From Thermus kawarayensis JCM 12314 (GTDB lineage Bacteria; Deinococcota; Deinococci; Deinococcales; Thermaceae), in NCBI GenBank assembly GCA_001311545.1, contig BBBL01000093.1:1-6334 (forward strand): a stretch of DNA of 6,334 nucleotides, given 5' to 3'. The position numbers and the translations under genes are program-made. The notes under the pieces were generated by a model, which was given only the letters and a program-made list of their open reading frames with translations, was not told the DNA's origin and made no database searches. Shown here piece by piece: positions 4,721 to 6,334 of this stretch (the first letter of the stretch is position 1; every line of letters begins with the position of its first letter).

Positions 4721-6334
4721 ATGGCCCAGGAGACCCAGGAGATCAAGGTAGGCGTCAAGGGAATGACCTGCGCCGCCTGCGTGGCCCGGGTGGAACGGGC
4801 CTGAAACGGGCGGAGGGCGTGGAGGAAGCCCGGGTCAACCTCACCACCGAGGAGGCCTTTTTGCGCCTCCAGGAAGGCGTGGACCTCAAGGAGGTCCTGA
4901 GGCGGGTGGAAGAGGTGGGCTACGAGCGTGGTGGCCCAGGCGGAGATCCCCATCCGGGGCATGACCTGCGCCGCCTGCGTGGCCCGGGTGGAACGGGCCG
5001 TGGGCAAGCTTCCCGGGGTGCTCTCCGTAAGCGTCAACCTGGCCACGGAGAAGGCCTTCGTGGAATACCTTCCGGACACCGTGAGCCTAGCCCGCCTGCA
5101 CCAGGCCATCCGGGAAGCGGGATACGAGCCCGTGGCGGTGACCGAGGAGGAGATAAAGCCCCTTCCCACCTACCGGAAGAACCTTCTCCTGGCTTTGCCC
5201 TTCGCCCTCCTCACCCTCCTCCTCGCCATGGGCCCATGCTCCTTCCCCTGCCCCACCTCCCTGGCCTTGCCCAGGCCCTCGCCGCCCTTCCCGTCCTCTA
5301 CGCCGGAAGGCGCTTCTTCCGGCAGGCCCTGGCCGAGGCCCGCCACCGCGCTTTAGGCATGAGCACCCTGGTGGCCCTGGGTGCGGGAAGCGCCTACCTT
5401 TACTCCTTCCTGGTCCTTCTCCTCCCGAAAGCCTTTCCCGAGGAGGCCCGCCACCTCTACTTTGAAGCGGGGGCGGTGATCCTGGCCCTCATCCTCCTCG
5501 GCAAGCACCTGGAGGAAGGGGCCAAGGGCAAGGCCTCGGAGGCCATAAGGAAGCTCCTCTCCTTGAGGCCCAAGACCGCCCGGGTGGTCCAGGAAGGGGA
5601 GGAAAAGGAGATCCCCGCCTTGGCCCTGATCCCCGGGGACCTGGTGCGGGTGTTGCCGGGGGAGCGCATCCCCGCCGATGGGGTGGTGGTGGAGGGCCGA
5701 AGCCACGTGGACGAGTCCATGCTCACCGGGGAGCCCATCCCCAAGGCCAAGGGCCCCGGGGACGAGGTGGTGGGGGGGACGGTGAACGGCGAGGGAGCCC
5801 TTTTGCTGCGGGTGAGCCGGGTAGGCGAGGCCACCTTCCTGGCCCAGATGGCCCGGATGGTGGAGGAGGCCCAGGCCTACAAGCCCAAGGTCCAGGAGCT
5901 CGCCGACCGGATTGCGGGCGTCTTCGTGCCCGTGGTCCTGGGGATCGCCCTCCTCACCTTCGTCCTATGGCTCTTCCTGGGCCCCGGCCTCTCCCACGCT
6001 TCGTGGCCGCCCTCTCCGTCCTCCTCATCGCCTGCCCCTGCGCCATGGGCCTCGCCACCCCGGCGGCCATCGCCGTGGCCACGGGGCGGGCAGCCCAGAT
6101 GGGCCTCCTCTTCCGCAAGGGGACGGCCCTGGAGGCCCTGGCCCGGGCGGACACCGTGGTCCTGGACAAGACGGGGACCCTCACCCTGGGAAGGCCCACC
6201 CTGGTCAAGGTCCTCCCCTTCGGCATTGCCAGGAAGAAGCCCTGAGGCTCGCCGCCGCCCTGGAACGGGGAAGCGAGCACCCCCTGGCCAAGGCGGTGCT
6301 GGAGGCCGCCCAGGGCCTGCCCCAAGCCCAAGCG
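4721..6334 (+). CDS. copA: CopA, Cu(I)-exporting P1B-type ATPase (partial at right edge, five frame breaks)
   Basis: CopA is an inner-membrane pump that exports cytosolic Cu(I) using ATP. About 540 corrected residues are present; the family usually has about 750-830, so the nucleotide-binding domain and last helices lie beyond the window. In order: HMA domain 1 (GMTCAAC, Cys17/Cys20), HMA domain 2 (Cys84/Cys87), helices from about [18 protein letters not shown], the actuator domain with SMLTGEPIP (TGE at 337-339), the transport motif ACPCAMG (Cys440, Cys442), the phosphorylation motif DKTGT (Asp484), and SEHPLAKA (His522-Pro523), typical of P1B pumps. The CPC motif and neighbouring copZ/csoR support Cu(I) specificity. 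The frame breaks near 4801, 4927, 5233-5235, 5999 and 6232-6233. One missing G or C explains each, except 4927, which needs two missing C's (GYE-PVV) or one extra C. Every motif is intact, so sequencing error is the best explanation. Confidence 0.94.
4763..4801 (+). repeat. Exact 39-bp direct repeat, copy 1 (HMA domain 1 of copA)
   Basis: This stretch encodes [13 protein letters not shown] in the first metal-binding domain and is identical base for base to 4961-4999 in the second, including silent positions. The rest of the two domains is clearly diverged, so this is more than ordinary domain homology. Confidence 0.9.
4961..4999 (+). repeat. Exact 39-bp direct repeat, copy 2 (HMA domain 2 of copA)
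   Basis: Second copy of the repeat, 198 bp downstream as written. After frame correction the offset would be 201 bp, or 67 codons, so recombination between copies would remove one metal-binding domain in frame. Confidence 0.9.

Noticed and set aside
307..6334. Programmed ribosomal frameshifting as the explanation for broken frames
   Set aside because: Twelve sites in five housekeeping genes, with no common slippery heptamer and always adjacent to G/C-rich runs, fit base loss in sequencing far better.
1..6334. CRISPR arrays, tRNA or rRNA genes, insertion sequences, phage or defence genes
   Set aside because: Nearly all of the window is explained by the suf and cop operons. No regular repeat-spacer pattern, cloverleaf-like segment, transposase motif or terminal inverted repeats were seen.

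Overview
The window looks like chromosomal DNA from Thermus or a very close relative in the Thermaceae. It is extremely GC-rich, coding G/C is concentrated at third codon positions, the genes are tightly packed on one strand, and the encoded proteins resemble the SufC, SufB, SufD, CopZ and CsoR that I recall from Thermus thermophilus. No database search was possible, so the genus is an inference from memory of those families.

Layout, all on the + strand. (1) About 1-221: the 3' end of an unrecognised gene. (2) About 204-306: an AT-richer promoter region with two TATACT boxes and a perfect 12-bp inverted repeat just before sufC. (3) 307-4112: an iron-sulfur assembly operon, sufC-sufB-sufD, plus a small Rieske-type [2Fe-2S] ferredoxin gene. 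SufC is the ATPase and SufB/SufD form the scaffold on which clusters are built. No cysteine desulfurase (SufS) or sulfur-transfer protein (SufU/SufE) lies in the window. (4) 4113-4228: a junction with a 13-bp hairpin (probable suf terminator), then a promoter and a CsoR-type operator. (5) 4229-6334: a copper homeostasis operon, copZ (chaperone), csoR (Cu(I)-sensing repressor) and copA (Cu(I)-exporting P1B ATPase). copA runs off the right edge after about 540 residues.

The main caution is sequence quality. sufC, sufB, sufD, the ferredoxin gene and copA carry 12 frame breaks between them. Eleven are repaired by restoring one G or C. One (copA, 4927) needs two C's restored or one C removed. The breaks sit in or next to G/C-rich runs, and family-typical protein sequence resumes at once on the other side. 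This points to base-loss errors in an unpolished sequence, not to pseudogenes. Corrected lengths are SufC 250, SufB 468, SufD 430 and ferredoxin 100 residues. copZ (66 aa) and csoR (94 aa) are intact as written. Gene spans below run across the breaks.

The likely logic is that Suf builds Fe-S clusters, perhaps including the one in the adjacent ferredoxin, while CopZ/CsoR/CopA keep Cu(I), which damages exposed Fe-S clusters, at low level. I saw no clearly novel defence, mobile or RNA system. The least explained element is the palindrome in the suf promoter region.
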